Shown in pieces: positions 25,701-32,027 of a stretch of 64,000 nucleotides of DNA. The notes beneath the pieces are model-generated. The model did not search any database, was not told the origin of the DNA, and was given only the letters and a program-made list of their open reading frames with translations. Position 1 is the first letter of the stretch; each line of letters starts with the position of its first letter. Both the position numbers and the translations under genes were made by a program. The DNA comes from Enoplolaimus lenunculus. Lineage: Eukaryota > Nematoda > Enoplea > Enoplida > Thoracostomopsidae. The stretch lies in NCBI GenBank assembly GCA_030248215.1, contig JASANG010002686.1:19608-83607 (forward strand). The letters are read 5' to 3'.

Positions 25701-28700
25701 GTTAAAAATAAATAACAGTCCGTAACCGAATAACTGGAGAATACCCTCTGGAGAGGCCAAATAAATATCAGTTCCCCCCTTTTATTCGGCTCACTACAGT
25801 ACCTCATTCTTAGTAAGCAAATCAGCTGTTAAAAATGAATAGCTATTGTTTTGGCAGTGCATATTTTCTAAAACATTCTTATCGCTCAAAAGTTTAGCTT
25901 ATATCAAACCTAAGCCAAAGCCTAAACCTAAGCCGAAACCTAAAAGGATTGAACTAACCGTTTGATCTTGCTGCAAGTGCAATATCTAAATAATGCGCAG
26001 CTTGTTGAGCAGAACTTGCACGCAGCTCACACTGGTTTATTAGTTGTGTTCCGAACACTGGATCTTGTTGAAGTTGAATATCGCTAATTGATTCGTTGTG
26101 CGATTTGGGAACCATATCACCTGAAAACTTGCAAGTTCCATAATCGATTCGAGCAGGGGCTGAACTCAAACCCTGCCATTTTGATCTAAATCAGTCTAAT
26201 ATATTTTTTGATTTTGTTGAGTAGCCCAAATTGTAACGGGCCTAACGGGCAGGTGCCTAATAGACCTGATCGCCAGTCTACCCCTAAAATTAGAGTAAAA
26301 AATGCACTTGGATGTCGTGAAGAAGTAGCTATAAACAGGATAGTTTTAAACCTGCCGTTCGTTGGGGTGACCAGGAGATAGAAAACTGGGTCTCGTTCCA
26401 CAAAATTTCTGAGTGTTCATTCTTCTGTTACCAACTGAAAAATTGCACTAAAACAAGTGGACACAGATTCCTAATGGCGATTTGACCTCTGGACCCTATC
26501 TTGGTTACATCCTTGTGGCCATTAGTAATTTCATCAATTTCAGCTTGCAAGTAAAACCACACTCAAAATCATATCTCTGATATTTAAGAAATAATTTCTT
26601 GCATTTAAGAAATATATTTAACAAAGTGCACTTGAAAAGTATTTCTGTTATAACCAGAAAAGTTTTCAACAAAGTTTTGAAATAAAGTCTGAAAATAAAC
26701 GTTTTCCAGTTATTTATGGAAAAGTTGTCTTAAATATCAGAAAAACTTTTCAGATTTTACACAGAAAATACTTTTCTAAATAAATTCAGAAATACTGTTT
26801 TGTGTACATCTTGCAGATGCTGAATATGCTATACCTGGACAGACGTTGGCGAGCAAATCAGTCAAGCGCTCATTCGCTCCGCTCAACTCTAGAGCTGATA
26901 CCCGAACACTGTAACGGCGTGCAGAGTCACGTGCTCTTATAGAATCAATTTGGCGAAATAACCACGATATTGAGCGTGGAGCCACTCCCATACCATCTGG
27001 ATCCGTTGGTGTCCCGTAGGTGCTATAGGAACGCGCTGAAACAGTGTTCGAACATGTAGTAATTGATTTACTTTCGAGTTTAATTTTAGTTGACGTAACA
27101 TTATCCCGACTAAGCTACATCTTGATAAGCTTAAAACTAAGCCTAAGTCTAAGCGTAAAAATGAGTCTACACGTTTCTCACATTACCAGTTTTGAGATTA
27201 TTTGAATTCAAAATTTTAAAAAATTTCAAAAAATTATTAAGTTCTTACCATTACGATCATTTCCAATACACAAATAACTCGCATCATGACCGTTCAACAC
27301 AGATTGAATAAGCTCTGTTAACACAGCTGAGGTGACTTCAGTCTTAAAAACGTGACATACCCAACCTTTATAGTACAGGAAATTTTATATTTTTTTGTTC
27401 CAAAAACTACAAACACCCAGAGCTTTAACGTCTTACACACAGCATAGCGCAACGAATTGTTCCAATTTTATACAGATTTAGGTGTAGGCCTGGACATAGA
27501 TATTTTCAATTTCATATGAGGTGTAATTTCAATGTAAGATTCGATTCCCGGTCTCACGGGTGAGAGGCGTTTACAATGGACCACTGAGCTATACACACAA
27601 AATAAATTGTCTTGTATTCAAGCAATATTGCGTGAAATTTAACACAATTATGTCTTGATACCTACTCCAGACATATATGTCTTAAACTCAAAACTTGTAT
27701 TTCATAAATTTTCAGAAATATTGGTCTAAAATTTTTTGCACTTAAACGTCTTAAATTAAAGACTTTGTTTTATGAACAATTAAGAAAAGTATTTCTGAAA
27801 TATAAGACAAATATTTTTTAAATATAAGACAAACATGTCTTAAATCAAACAGAGATTTGCTTTCGAAACCGACTCCAAAATTGGGGGCTAAAGCTCAACC
27901 CAATACCCTAATTTTACAACCTAACATACGTCTAAGACGTAAACTTAAGTTGGGGGGAGCTTGAGCTCAACCCGAAATATCTTTGGAATTCATTTATTTA
28001 TATTCTCTCTTAAGAATATAAACGGAGGAACTATCTTTACATACATAAAAATCAGAAAATTAGTTCTTGAATAAAAGACAACTATTTCTTGAAACAAAGA
28101 AACTTGTGTCTTTATAAATTGGCAATAGCAATTTCTTGAATACAAGACATTTATGTTTTATCCATTTAAGAACCGAATTTCTAAGCTGTTCATGGCTATT
28201 AATGTCTGAAATACAAGAAATTTATGTCTTAAAAATTTAAGAAAAAAGAAGTCTTAAAATTTTAAGACAGTTTATTTTGTGTGTAAGGACTGAATACTCG
28301 AGCCCTTGCGCTCTCTCACATCTTGTGTAGATTTTGCATTACGATATGTTAGAATTGGTTAAACATTGTTTACGGTGTCTGTATTGTTTGTATATTATTT
28401 TTTAGTTGCTCATAGTATACTCTATGAGTGAGAGGGTTTTATATACTAACTGAAACTTTTAAATTGACTCTTTCTCACATGAATAATTTCCATTTCAAAT
28501 GAAACGTAATTTCAAGGTAAGATTCGATCCCCAGTCTCACGGGTGAGAGGCATTTACAATACCCACTGAACTTTAGGAGCCGGATACTCGAGCATTTGCG
28601 GGCTCTCACGTCTTGTGGAGATTTTGCATTGCGCATATATGTTAGAATTTGTTGCAATTCTTCTAAAAGTTGACTTAGACAGACCAATTTTAACTTAAGA

Positions 28701-31700
28701 ACAGCTTTACACGACAGTTTAAGATGGTTCAAAATTTTGCAATAAGCAGTCAAATATTTACGCTTGGTTTGTTATTTGCCAATTATTTCCTTTTCAACTT
28801 GTAATAAGTTACCTGAGAATCATCAGGACTATACAACGCATCAAACGCGAACACTTTATTCGAACCGGAACCGAGATTTAAATTTGAATTTAGCTTGTCA
28901 TTATTGGAGAATGTTTGATGTGGATGTGGCGTTTTTTGATTGGTTAATTTTCGGCAACTGTTGTCTGAAGCGTCAGCTTTAATGACAATTTGTTTACGAG
29001 ATGTGTCTAATTCGAGCAATGAACGACGTTGGGTTGATTTGGACTCTGTAGCCGACGTTGGTGAACACACACGGACGAATACTTTGATCTAAAATCAACT
29101 GATATATTCAATACAAAAACTAATGATAATTTTTTACCAGTGTATAAAGGAATTTTGACACGGTACAATACGGATTGGAATAAGATGGAGAGATAAAAGG
29201 GATACATCCACGTTCGAAACTTTTGGAAAGACACGAAAAAAGGACTTTTAACAGACTTTCGAATAACACTCTGAATTCGATGGGTCGAGAAAATTTTACA
29301 AAACCTTAGAGCCTGGCGAACTGATATTTTGGCTAAGACATTCTGGTTTTGACCCGACCACTAGTGGTATGTCTTCAAAACTGGATCCCTTGATCGATCG
29401 CACACAAGCTCTGTCGCTTATGAAATATGCTATATTTCAGAAACTCTGATCCCTGCGAAAAAAATTGCAATAGGAGACACCTACGTCTACTCAATTTGTA
29501 AAAATGAACAGCATAAAAATAAAGGCCAATGTTACTTTAAGGGGCGTAACAGCAGATTAAGCGTGTTCCTAAGCCTAAGCCTAAGCGTTGCAAAAATGAG
29601 TTCCTAAGCCTAAGCCTAACCTAAGCCTAAGCCTTGCAAAAATATCCCAAGCGTAAGCATAAGCCTAAGCCTAAGCGTTGCAAAAATGAGTTCCTATGCC
29701 GAAGCTTAAGCCTAAGCAAAAAAATGTAATCTAGACTCTAAACCAACTCTTTTATAGACCCACCAGATACCTGGACGCCCCTTAAAGTAACGTGGGCCAA
29801 AATAAACATATATAGGTGTACAATAAAATAAAACTGCCGACAGGTAGCTTATTTCTGGATGTTGCCAGCTCAAATTAGGTACAGAAAGGACACAAGTTTT
29901 TATTTCACATGACTTAGCCAACCGAACATAAAACACTTTAAAACTGTCCTGATGGTTGGGGGTCAATTTTACTTTTAGGGGCATAACAGTAGATTAAGCG
30001 TATTACTAAGCCTAAGCCTAAAGCATAAGCGTTGCAAAAAGGTGTTCCTAAGCCTAAAATCCTAAACCTAAGCCTAAGCCTAAGCGAAAAATGTAATCTA
30101 GAATCCAAACCTACTCTTTTATAGACCCACCAGAGACCTCGACGTCCCTTAAAGTAGCATGGACCATACTTTGTACTCCTGTCCCTTCTGGTTACAAGTT
30201 CAGCTTGTTCGTACCCTTCCGGCCGAAGTGTTCGCTTTCGTCGGCTGTGCCGTGATTCCAAACCCAGTCATTGTGATGCCATTTGCGCCCGCTTGTAGCC
30301 TCAATAAAGCTGGTGGCATTGGCGGTGGATATTGGCGAACAGCCGTCGCAAAATTGAAACCCGTTTCAAGCGGCACATTTTTACAATTTTGATCGCAGCT
30401 ACAAAATGAAAAGCTTAAAATGAAACAAGAACCAGAGTTTGGGCTTACAGCAAAAAGGACAAATAAGAGGACCATATTCCATTCCGAAATTTCTTCAAGG
30501 CAAGAAATAAAGTAACAGAAATTAAAGTACCTTTTTATCGATGATAGAAGTCAAAAACTATTAAGATAATCCCGATTCGAAATGTTATCCTGGATCCAGT
30601 CTACGACCGACACGAGGTGTTCCTTTAGTGTTGCGCTGTACTTTTGTTGACGTGCGGCGCTGTCCGTCACCCGCATGGTACGGTCCGGCGTCGTCCGTCA
30701 CTGTGCGGTATCCTACGCAAATAACTCACGTACGATAACGTATGGTGACATACGGTGACGAACGGTGACGGACGACGCCGTACGGGTGACGAACGGTGAC
30801 GGAAGACGCCGTACGGGTGACGCACAGTGACGAATGGCGGCGTACGGGTGACGCACGGTGACGGAAGACGCCGTACGGGTGACGCACGGTGACGGAAGAC
30901 GCCGTACGGGTGACGCACAGTGACGAATGGCGGCGTACGGGTGACGCACGGTGACGGAAGACGCCGTACGCGTGACGCACGGTGACGGAAGACGCCGTAC
31001 GGGTGACGCACGGTGACGGAAGACGCCGTACGCGTGACGCACGGTGACGGAAGACGCCGTACGGGTGACACACGGTGACGGAAGACGCCGTACGGGTGAC
31101 GCACGGTGACGGAAGACGCCGTACGCGTGACGCACGGTAACGGAAGACGCCGTACGCGTGACGCACGGTGACGGAAGACGCCGTACGGGTGACGCACGGT
31201 GACGGAAGACGCCGTACGGGTGACGCACGGTGACGGAAGACGCCGTACGCGTGACGCACGGTGACGGAAGACGCCGTACGGGTGACGCACGGTGATGGAC
31301 GGCGCCGGACGTCAAGTATAACGCAACCCTAATCTGGGTCCAGTTTTGTGAGACACTAAGCATACAAATTATCGTTAACGGAATACGATTATATGGACCG
31401 AAAAATTGGACGATTTTTCGACGCTGCTGCACACCAATACAGACGATTCCGACAATCAATATCGAATAACATTAAAATTTTTCATACATTTAAACTATGC
31501 TAGCTGTAACAGTACACCCTCGTCCCGTATATACCAAAACTTTAGTATTACTGGTTCAAAAGTTGCAAGTCCTAGAATCAGTGGCGTGCAGTTAATTGCA
31601 GAAGTTTGGTACGGAAAAAACGGCTGAAATTCTAGGACTTAAACCTTACACAACAAAATAGGCAATTAGCTAACGGCCTATCAGTCGGACTGTGCCATTT

Positions 31701-32027
31701 ACCCACATGTATAAAATCCAGGATGGGGGCACCGCCCTCTCGCCACCTGTAGATATCAATCTGCCCATTTGCCAACTATCGGCACGCCAAATCCAAACAT
31801 ACCACAATAAAAAGGTAATTTGTTGCCTACCTATCGCCTTCAGTCCATTTTCGGGACTGCCGGGTTGATGCGGCGTAGTCCTTTGGTCTGCATTTTGAGC
31901 CATGGTTATGTCGCTTGAATCTTCTTGGAGAACCAGAATAATACTGTACCCTTGGTTGAGATGGATTTGAGCCAGACCATACTTGTTGAGGTGAACATTG
32001 TTGACCAGCGTAAGAGGTGGATGCCAT
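7939..32027 (-). CDS. KIF26: KIF26-type (kinesin-11/VAB-8-like) atypical kinesin, complete 18-exon gene
   Basis: The joined exons encode 2,295 residues, close to vertebrate KIF26A/B (about 1,900-2,100). Order of parts: short Pro-rich N-terminus (1-127), diverged kinesin motor (about 128-554), the Ser-rich CDTVIY...SDRELTDNEGPP signature (about 600-630), a long low-complexity tail (to about 2,170) and a C-terminal coiled-coil block (about 2,200-2,295). All 17 introns are GT-AG and phases match at every junction. The ATG at 32025-32027 has an in-frame stop about 36 bases upstream with no good acceptor between, so I take it as the start; extra upstream exons cannot be excluded. Known KIF26 proteins are ATPase-poor microtubule binders acting in cell migration, adhesion and neuronal signalling; a similar role is inferred. 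The P-loop is degenerate (see findings). Family assignment is near certain; individual exon edges are predictions. Confidence 0.93.
8427..8687 (-). mobile_element. Family S element: tRNA(Glu)-like core inside terminal inverted repeats (KIF26 intron 17)
   Basis: Left end TTAACCCCTTCTCAC pairs with the right end GTTACAGGGTTAA in inverted sense. On the minus strand the interior reads GGCTCCTATAGCTGAGTAG (A-box-like) ... CGCCTCCCGCCTGAGAGACT ... GGGGACGAATCTTACC (B-box-like), the layout of a tRNA gene. About 110 bases of unique sequence follow, with GCGCATATATGTTAGAATTC and ACTCATAGTATACTC. Confidence 0.85.
8723..8852 (-). CDS. KIF26: KIF26 exon 17 (C-terminal coiled coil)
   Basis: Encodes DVVKEHDQQARLDNIRRQQL and ALKSELWHTKHLLAIPDDKW. 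This corresponds to the vertebrate KIF26 C-terminal block 'EHRQQRIAEVR..YE.L..EL...K..L.L.P.KW'. Strong helix and coil propensity. Acceptor tatttcag, donor gtaagt, phase 1. Confidence 0.92.
9107..9311. mobile_element. MITE family C, near-perfect long palindrome (KIF26 intron 16)
   Basis: Starts CACTGTAAAAAATGGTGAGT and ends ACTCACCATTTTTTGCAGTG, flanked by TA on both sides. The two halves pair almost along the whole length (GAGTCAAATTGACTCTCTCC ... AGTCAATTTGACTC; AGGCTT.TCCTGACTACACA ... TGTGTAGTCAGGAAAAGCC). TA flanks and CACTG ends suggest a TA-target element; superfamily not assigned. Confidence 0.92.
9781..9881 (-). CDS. KIF26: KIF26 exon 16 (tail before the C-terminal coil)
   Basis: Encodes QLHGVLAAKLPQCASTAKRC then LFSDNHSSPNIEK. 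The frame was selected by phase from exon 15; the other two frames were inspected and one contains a stop. Acceptor cattttcag, donor gtacgt, phase 0. Confidence 0.8.
10109..10375 (-). mobile_element. Family S element (KIF26 intron 15)
   Basis: TAACCCTTTCTCAC left end and GAGTGAAAGGGT right end. On the minus strand GGGGTTCGAATTTCACC keeps a clean B box. The anticodon region is altered (CTCCCACCCGTGAGAC). Confidence 0.87.
10718..10821 (-). CDS. KIF26: KIF26 exon 15 (tail)
   Basis: Encodes YESGTGAGPFCETKELISPV then ESDVSRSNDAKVCT. Acceptor attttgcag, donor gtacgt, phases 1 and 1. Acidic and Ser-rich; no domain recognised. Confidence 0.83.
11394..11533. mobile_element. Repeat family J copy (KIF26 intron 14)
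   Basis: CAGGGTCACAATTGTGTTTA, TTTATACTTCAATATCCGTT and TCGTTTCCGTTTCCGCTATT; antisense match to 53214. Confidence 0.65.
11648..12013. mobile_element. Repeat family D copy (KIF26 intron 14)
   Basis: GATTTGGATGCAAAGCAGGA near one end and GGCTGCATCCTGGTGCAAAT near the other are loosely inverted. GC-rich CTCCGGCTCCGGCAAACTTT is tandemly repeated at 11885-11965 (27-base units). Confidence 0.72.
12736..12855 (-). CDS. KIF26: KIF26 exon 14 (tail, ends in SSG of an SSGYES motif)
   Basis: Reads SALSNDTGPPSSASRSCVKL and NGNRRLRPGVNRDSAAISSG. The gtacaa donor splits the Gly codon; joined to exon 15 it gives ISSGYESG, repeating the SSGYES motif at the end of exon 12. That match fixes strand and donor. 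The plus strand is also open here but lacks fitting neighbours. Confidence 0.8.
13628..13841 (-). CDS. KIF26: KIF26 exon 13 (tail)
   Basis: Encodes LESNISINGRQQHNVESGTP, then AGLDNYYCLKAHNSAMNTPF and a Ser/Pro/Gly-rich end (GSSGPGSSH). Acceptor ttttag, donor gtacag; phases 1 and 2 fit both neighbours. No domain recognised. Confidence 0.85.
14254..16756 (-). CDS. KIF26: KIF26 exon 12 (giant tail exon, 834 codons)
   Basis: Opens LAEQECLNAIMTSG, with a Cys cluster (CGTCCDCC) soon after. Rich in Ser, Asn, Gln and Thr, with a basic patch (KKRSLSKKRK) that could be a nuclear-localisation or microtubule-binding segment. Ends CRSSSGYESG at a gtaagt donor (phase 1). SSGYES motifs recur in the KIF26 tail. 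The ATG inside it is not the gene start, because the frame runs up to a ttttaag acceptor. An extra small exon between exons 11 and 12 cannot be ruled out. Confidence 0.88.
17340..17990 (+). mobile_element. Non-LTR-retrotransposon-like 3' tail (KIF26 intron 11)
   Basis: Three to four loose repeats of about 180 bases built on ATGCAAATTAGCTATTAGCT. Then AAAATCGGTTCAGCCGTTCC and GAGATTCTTTTCGG, followed by a (GACA/GACG)n run at 17933-17972. 'AAATCGGTTCAG..GTT...GAGATT' plus a GACA-type microsatellite is a 3'-end pattern seen on many invertebrate LINE/SINE copies. No reverse transcriptase sequence remains. An inverted pair, CGAAACTCCGAG / CTCGGAGTTTCG, follows at 18014-18045. Confidence 0.5.
18480..18575. 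mobile_element. MITE family R end fragment (KIF26 intron 11)
   Basis: AAAACGCAACGCGTGCTGGG then ACACTTGTTCAAGAGTGT. Confidence 0.6.
18626..20339 (-). CDS. KIF26: KIF26 exon 11 (giant tail exon with poly-Thr tract)
   Basis: 572 codons including the split first one. Opens with SDRELTDNEGPPAKLSLSPY. A run of roughly 40 Thr residues with a few interruptions lies at about 19665-19790, encoded by an almost pure (AAC)n repeat. Further on are a Cys-containing segment (IPCATCTDPDCKYKYQESFE) and Asp/Asn/Lys-rich sequence. Such long disordered tails are typical of KIF26. Donor gtgagt after DNE, phase 0. Confidence 0.92.
19665..19790. repeat. Coding (GTT/AAC)n microsatellite
   Basis: On the minus strand it reads ACA/ACG Thr codons in KIF26 exon 11. 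The purest part is 19711-19779. Confidence 0.95.
20520..20600. mobile_element. Repeat family Q fragment (KIF26 intron 10)
   Basis: AATGCTGGAACGCTGCCCAA to CGAGCTTTAACATATAGATT. Confidence 0.6.
20796..20935. mobile_element. MITE family I end (KIF26 intron 10)
   Basis: AACAGTCCGGAACCGAATGA and TTATTCGGGTCACTACAGTA. Confidence 0.7.
21055..21254 (-). CDS. KIF26: KIF26 exon 10 (SSSEQSCDTVIY signature)
   Basis: Ends NSSSEQSCDTVIYLGTTGTP then I; the gtattt donor (phase 2) joins to exon 11 to give ISDRELTDNEGPP. SSEQSCDTVIY.G...LSD.ELTDNEGPP is a near-diagnostic KIF26 sequence downstream of the motor. Two in-frame acceptors, six bases apart, would add or skip Phe-Gln (exon edge 21254 or 21248). Confidence 0.95.
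21612..21831. mobile_element. MITE family P copy abutting the KIF26 exon 9 donor
   Basis: Starts CACTGTAAATTCAATCAACT and ends ATTTTAGTGAGTTGATTTTA in reverse with CAGTG. The body is a palindrome of AACTCA/TGAGTT words. Its right end is the sixth base of intron 9. Confidence 0.88.
21837..22065 (-). CDS. KIF26: KIF26 exon 9 (DSKLTQLL, end of motor)
   Basis: Starts DSKLTQLLKLTLC, the kinesin alpha-4/alpha-5 hallmark, and ends TINCLQTAHRLYRIGRKAKI QK, matching 'ET...Q.A.R..R...K' at the neck of KIF26. A MITE starts at intron base +6 after its donor (gtatg). Confidence 0.94.
22193..22354. mobile_element. MITE family A copy (KIF26 intron 8)
   Basis: Both ends recognisable (CAGAGGCGGGAACG / CTGTTCCGTCTCTGTTC), TTAGGC words inside. 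Confidence 0.75.
22762..22911. repeat. 75-bp tandem duplication (KIF26 intron 8)
   Basis: Two copies of a unit beginning GTCAWGACATCCTGAATCCG and ending TTAAAAACCGACCGTT; only a few differences, so recent. Confidence 0.93.
23042..23157. mobile_element. Repeat family M end close to the KIF26 exon 8 donor
   Basis: AAGGTAGGAAGGGACCTTAG, ATTTTACCATAAAAAGATTC and CTTTGAATCCACCCCTGCCA. Its edge is within about 12 bases of the splice donor at 23161. Confidence 0.6.
23162..23306 (-). CDS. KIF26: KIF26 exon 8 (switch II-like HIIDLAPGE)
   Basis: Reads TGGRSRLHIIDLAPGERC, later LSAPGLCNVLLTVLQGQKHL and PYK. GGRSRLH is the KIF26 form. DLAPGER is closer to the canonical kinesin switch II DLAGSER than vertebrate KIF26 is. 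Donor gtaact, phase 2, reading into exon 9 as PYK-DSKLT. Confidence 0.95.
23893..24055. mobile_element. MITE family C copy (KIF26 intron 7)
   Basis: AAAATGGTGAGTCAAATTGA to TCATCATTTTTTGCAGTG; the middle is shortened. Confidence 0.88.
24100..24286. mobile_element. MITE family A copy (KIF26 intron 7)
   Basis: TGTATAGAACAGGGCTGGAA to CCGGCCCTGTTGTTTACATG, with CCTAAG-rich core; ends about 40 bases before exon 7's donor. Confidence 0.8.
24326..24460 (-). CDS. KIF26: KIF26 exon 7 (switch I-like RNSH, TLHLYQY strand)
   Basis: Reads DTEESRRNSHLFFTLHLYQY. The motif SRRNSH stands where conventional kinesins have SSRSH (switch I); KIF26 proteins carry a similar RNSH form. A poorly conserved loop (SNGVAQPCSIENVD) follows. 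Its acceptor lies at the edge of a 133-bp tandem array that copies the acceptor twice more upstream (see findings). Confidence 0.93.
24457..24815. repeat. 133-bp tandem repeat at the KIF26 exon 7 acceptor
   Basis: Unit starts (GTGTCTAAAAT) at 24457, 24590 and 24723; the third copy is incomplete. The first unit includes the last bases of exon 7's acceptor side (minus-strand ATTTTAG|ACAC). Confidence 0.93.
24931..25185. mobile_element. MITE family P, reference copy (KIF26 intron 6)
   Basis: CACTGTAAATTTCAGTGAGT at the left and ACTCAATGGAATTTACTGTG at the right. The interior alternates TGAGTT and AACTCA words with GAGTTAATGTTTACTGATAT near the right end. Ends like family C (CACTGTAAA) suggest a common transposase source. 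Non-coding. Confidence 0.9.
25681..25803. mobile_element. MITE family I end (KIF26 intron 6)
   Basis: AAATAACAGTCCGTAACCGA and TTATTCGGCTCACTACAGTA; the opposite end was not found. Confidence 0.72.
25959..26159 (-). CDS. KIF26: KIF26 exon 6 (DPVFGTQL...NQCELRA block)
   Basis: Contains QLQQDPVFGTQLINQCELRA followed by QQAAHYLDIALAARSN. This is the KIF26-specific equivalent of the 'EDP..GTQLQNQSELRAPTAEKAA.FLDAA.A.R' segment and was one of the strongest family markers. The first 20 or so residues are less conserved. Donor gttagt, phase 1. Confidence 0.95.
26835..27035 (-). CDS. KIF26: KIF26 exon 5 (degenerate P-loop end, ISWLF and SVRVSALEL strands)
   Basis: Begins (G)CG CGT TCC, giving A-R-S-Y-S where a working kinesin has G-K-[ST]-Y-T. 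Continues GMGVAPRSISWLFRQID and YSVRVSALELSG...ERLTDLL, the counterpart of the kinesin 'VSYLEIYNE.I.DLL' segment in its KIF26 form. Acceptor tttcag, donor gtatag, phase 1. Confidence 0.95.
27249..27342 (-). CDS. KIF26: KIF26 exon 4 (motor helix before the P-loop)
   Basis: Encodes TEVTSAVLTELIQSVLNGHD, then ASYLCIGNDRN. This aligns with the KIF26 stretch around '[20 protein letters not shown]'. The exon ends inside the P-loop region. The two codons after CIGN do not recreate a GxxxxGK motif. Donor gtaaga, phase 1. Confidence 0.92.
27495..28437 (-). mobile_element. Family S element split by a 690-bp MITE (KIF26 intron 3)
   Basis: Left part 27495-27593 with the tRNA-like core (on the minus strand GGTCCATTGTAAACGCCTCT then CACCCGTGAGACCGGG); right part 28284-28437 ending CTATGAGTGAGAGGGTT. 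The element between them carries its own inverted ends and a TA duplication. Confidence 0.87.
27594..28283. mobile_element. Family N MITE nested in a family S copy
   Basis: CACACAAAATAAATTGTCTT and AAGACAGTTTATTTTGTGTG are inverted ends, with TA on both sides. The interior consists of degenerate repeats of TTTAAGACAAATATTTCTTA-like words. A weaker relative lies at about 26560-26805 in intron 5. Confidence 0.87.
28464..28655 (-). mobile_element. Family S element, 3' truncated (KIF26 intron 3)
   Basis: GACTCTTTCTCACATGAATA start, tRNA-like core with GGGGATCGAATCTTACC on the minus strand; breaks off after CGCATATATGTTAGAATTTG. Lies 30 bases from the end of the previous copy. Confidence 0.83.
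28813..29088 (-). CDS. KIF26: KIF26 exon 3 (motor beta-1 to FAFD)
   Basis: 92 codons in phase 0. Starts IKVFVRVCSP, the first motor strand, and ends KVFAFDALYSPDDSQ, the kinesin 'F.FD.VF..D.SQ' element. Between them lies a Ser/Asn/Lys-rich insert of about 50 residues, longer than in a standard kinesin head. Acceptor ttttag, donor gtaact. Confidence 0.93.
29523..29798. mobile_element. MITE family B copy (KIF26 intron 2)
   Basis: Both ends present (GGCCAATGTTACTTTAAGGG / CTTAAAGTAACGTGGGCC). The interior is expanded in CCTAAG words and CTAAGCGTTGCAAAAATGAG units. Confidence 0.85.
29960..30174. mobile_element. MITE family B copy (KIF26 intron 2)
   Basis: Second family B copy in the same intron and the same orientation, ends diverged (GGTCAATTTTACTTTTAGGG / AAAGTAGCATGGACC). 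It stops 40 bases short of exon 2. Confidence 0.82.
30215..30398 (-). CDS. KIF26: KIF26 exon 2 (Pro-rich linker before the motor)
   Basis: Starts CDQNCKNVPLE, contains YPPPMPPALLRLQAG and ends TSAGR at a gtacga donor (phase 0). The Pro-rich stretch followed by ALLR matches the position of the Pro-rich/ALLR segment just before the motor in vertebrate KIF26. Acceptor is ttttgtag. Confidence 0.85.
30630..31326. mobile_element. Family F element carrying a 31-bp minisatellite (KIF26 intron 1)
   Basis: Ends GTTGCGCTGTACTTTTGTTG / GACGTCAAGTATAACGCAAC are inverted. Between them lie about 18 copies of a 31-base GC-rich unit (GACGCACGGTGACGGAAGAC + GCCGTACGGGT). Because 31 is not a multiple of three and no frame holds a stop, all three minus frames stay open; these are not genes. 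Confidence 0.9.
31831..32027 (-). CDS. KIF26: KIF26 exon 1 (start codon, N-terminus)
   Basis: Begins MASTSYAGQQ and encodes residues 1-65 plus two bases. Composition is Ser/Gln/Arg-rich with no domain I recognise. The donor follows ...TEGD-AG (gtaggc), phase 2, which joins exactly to exon 2 (AG+C gives Ser). The reading frame was chosen by that phase match, because a second frame is also open across the donor. Vertebrate KIF26 has a far longer pre-motor region, so this N-terminus is short. Confidence 0.75.

Noticed and set aside
30667-31459. Three overlapping minus-strand ORFs of 177-248 residues with HRASRVRRLPSP-type repeats
   Set aside because: Product of the stop-free 31-bp minisatellite read in three frames; inside KIF26 intron 1 and inside a family F element.
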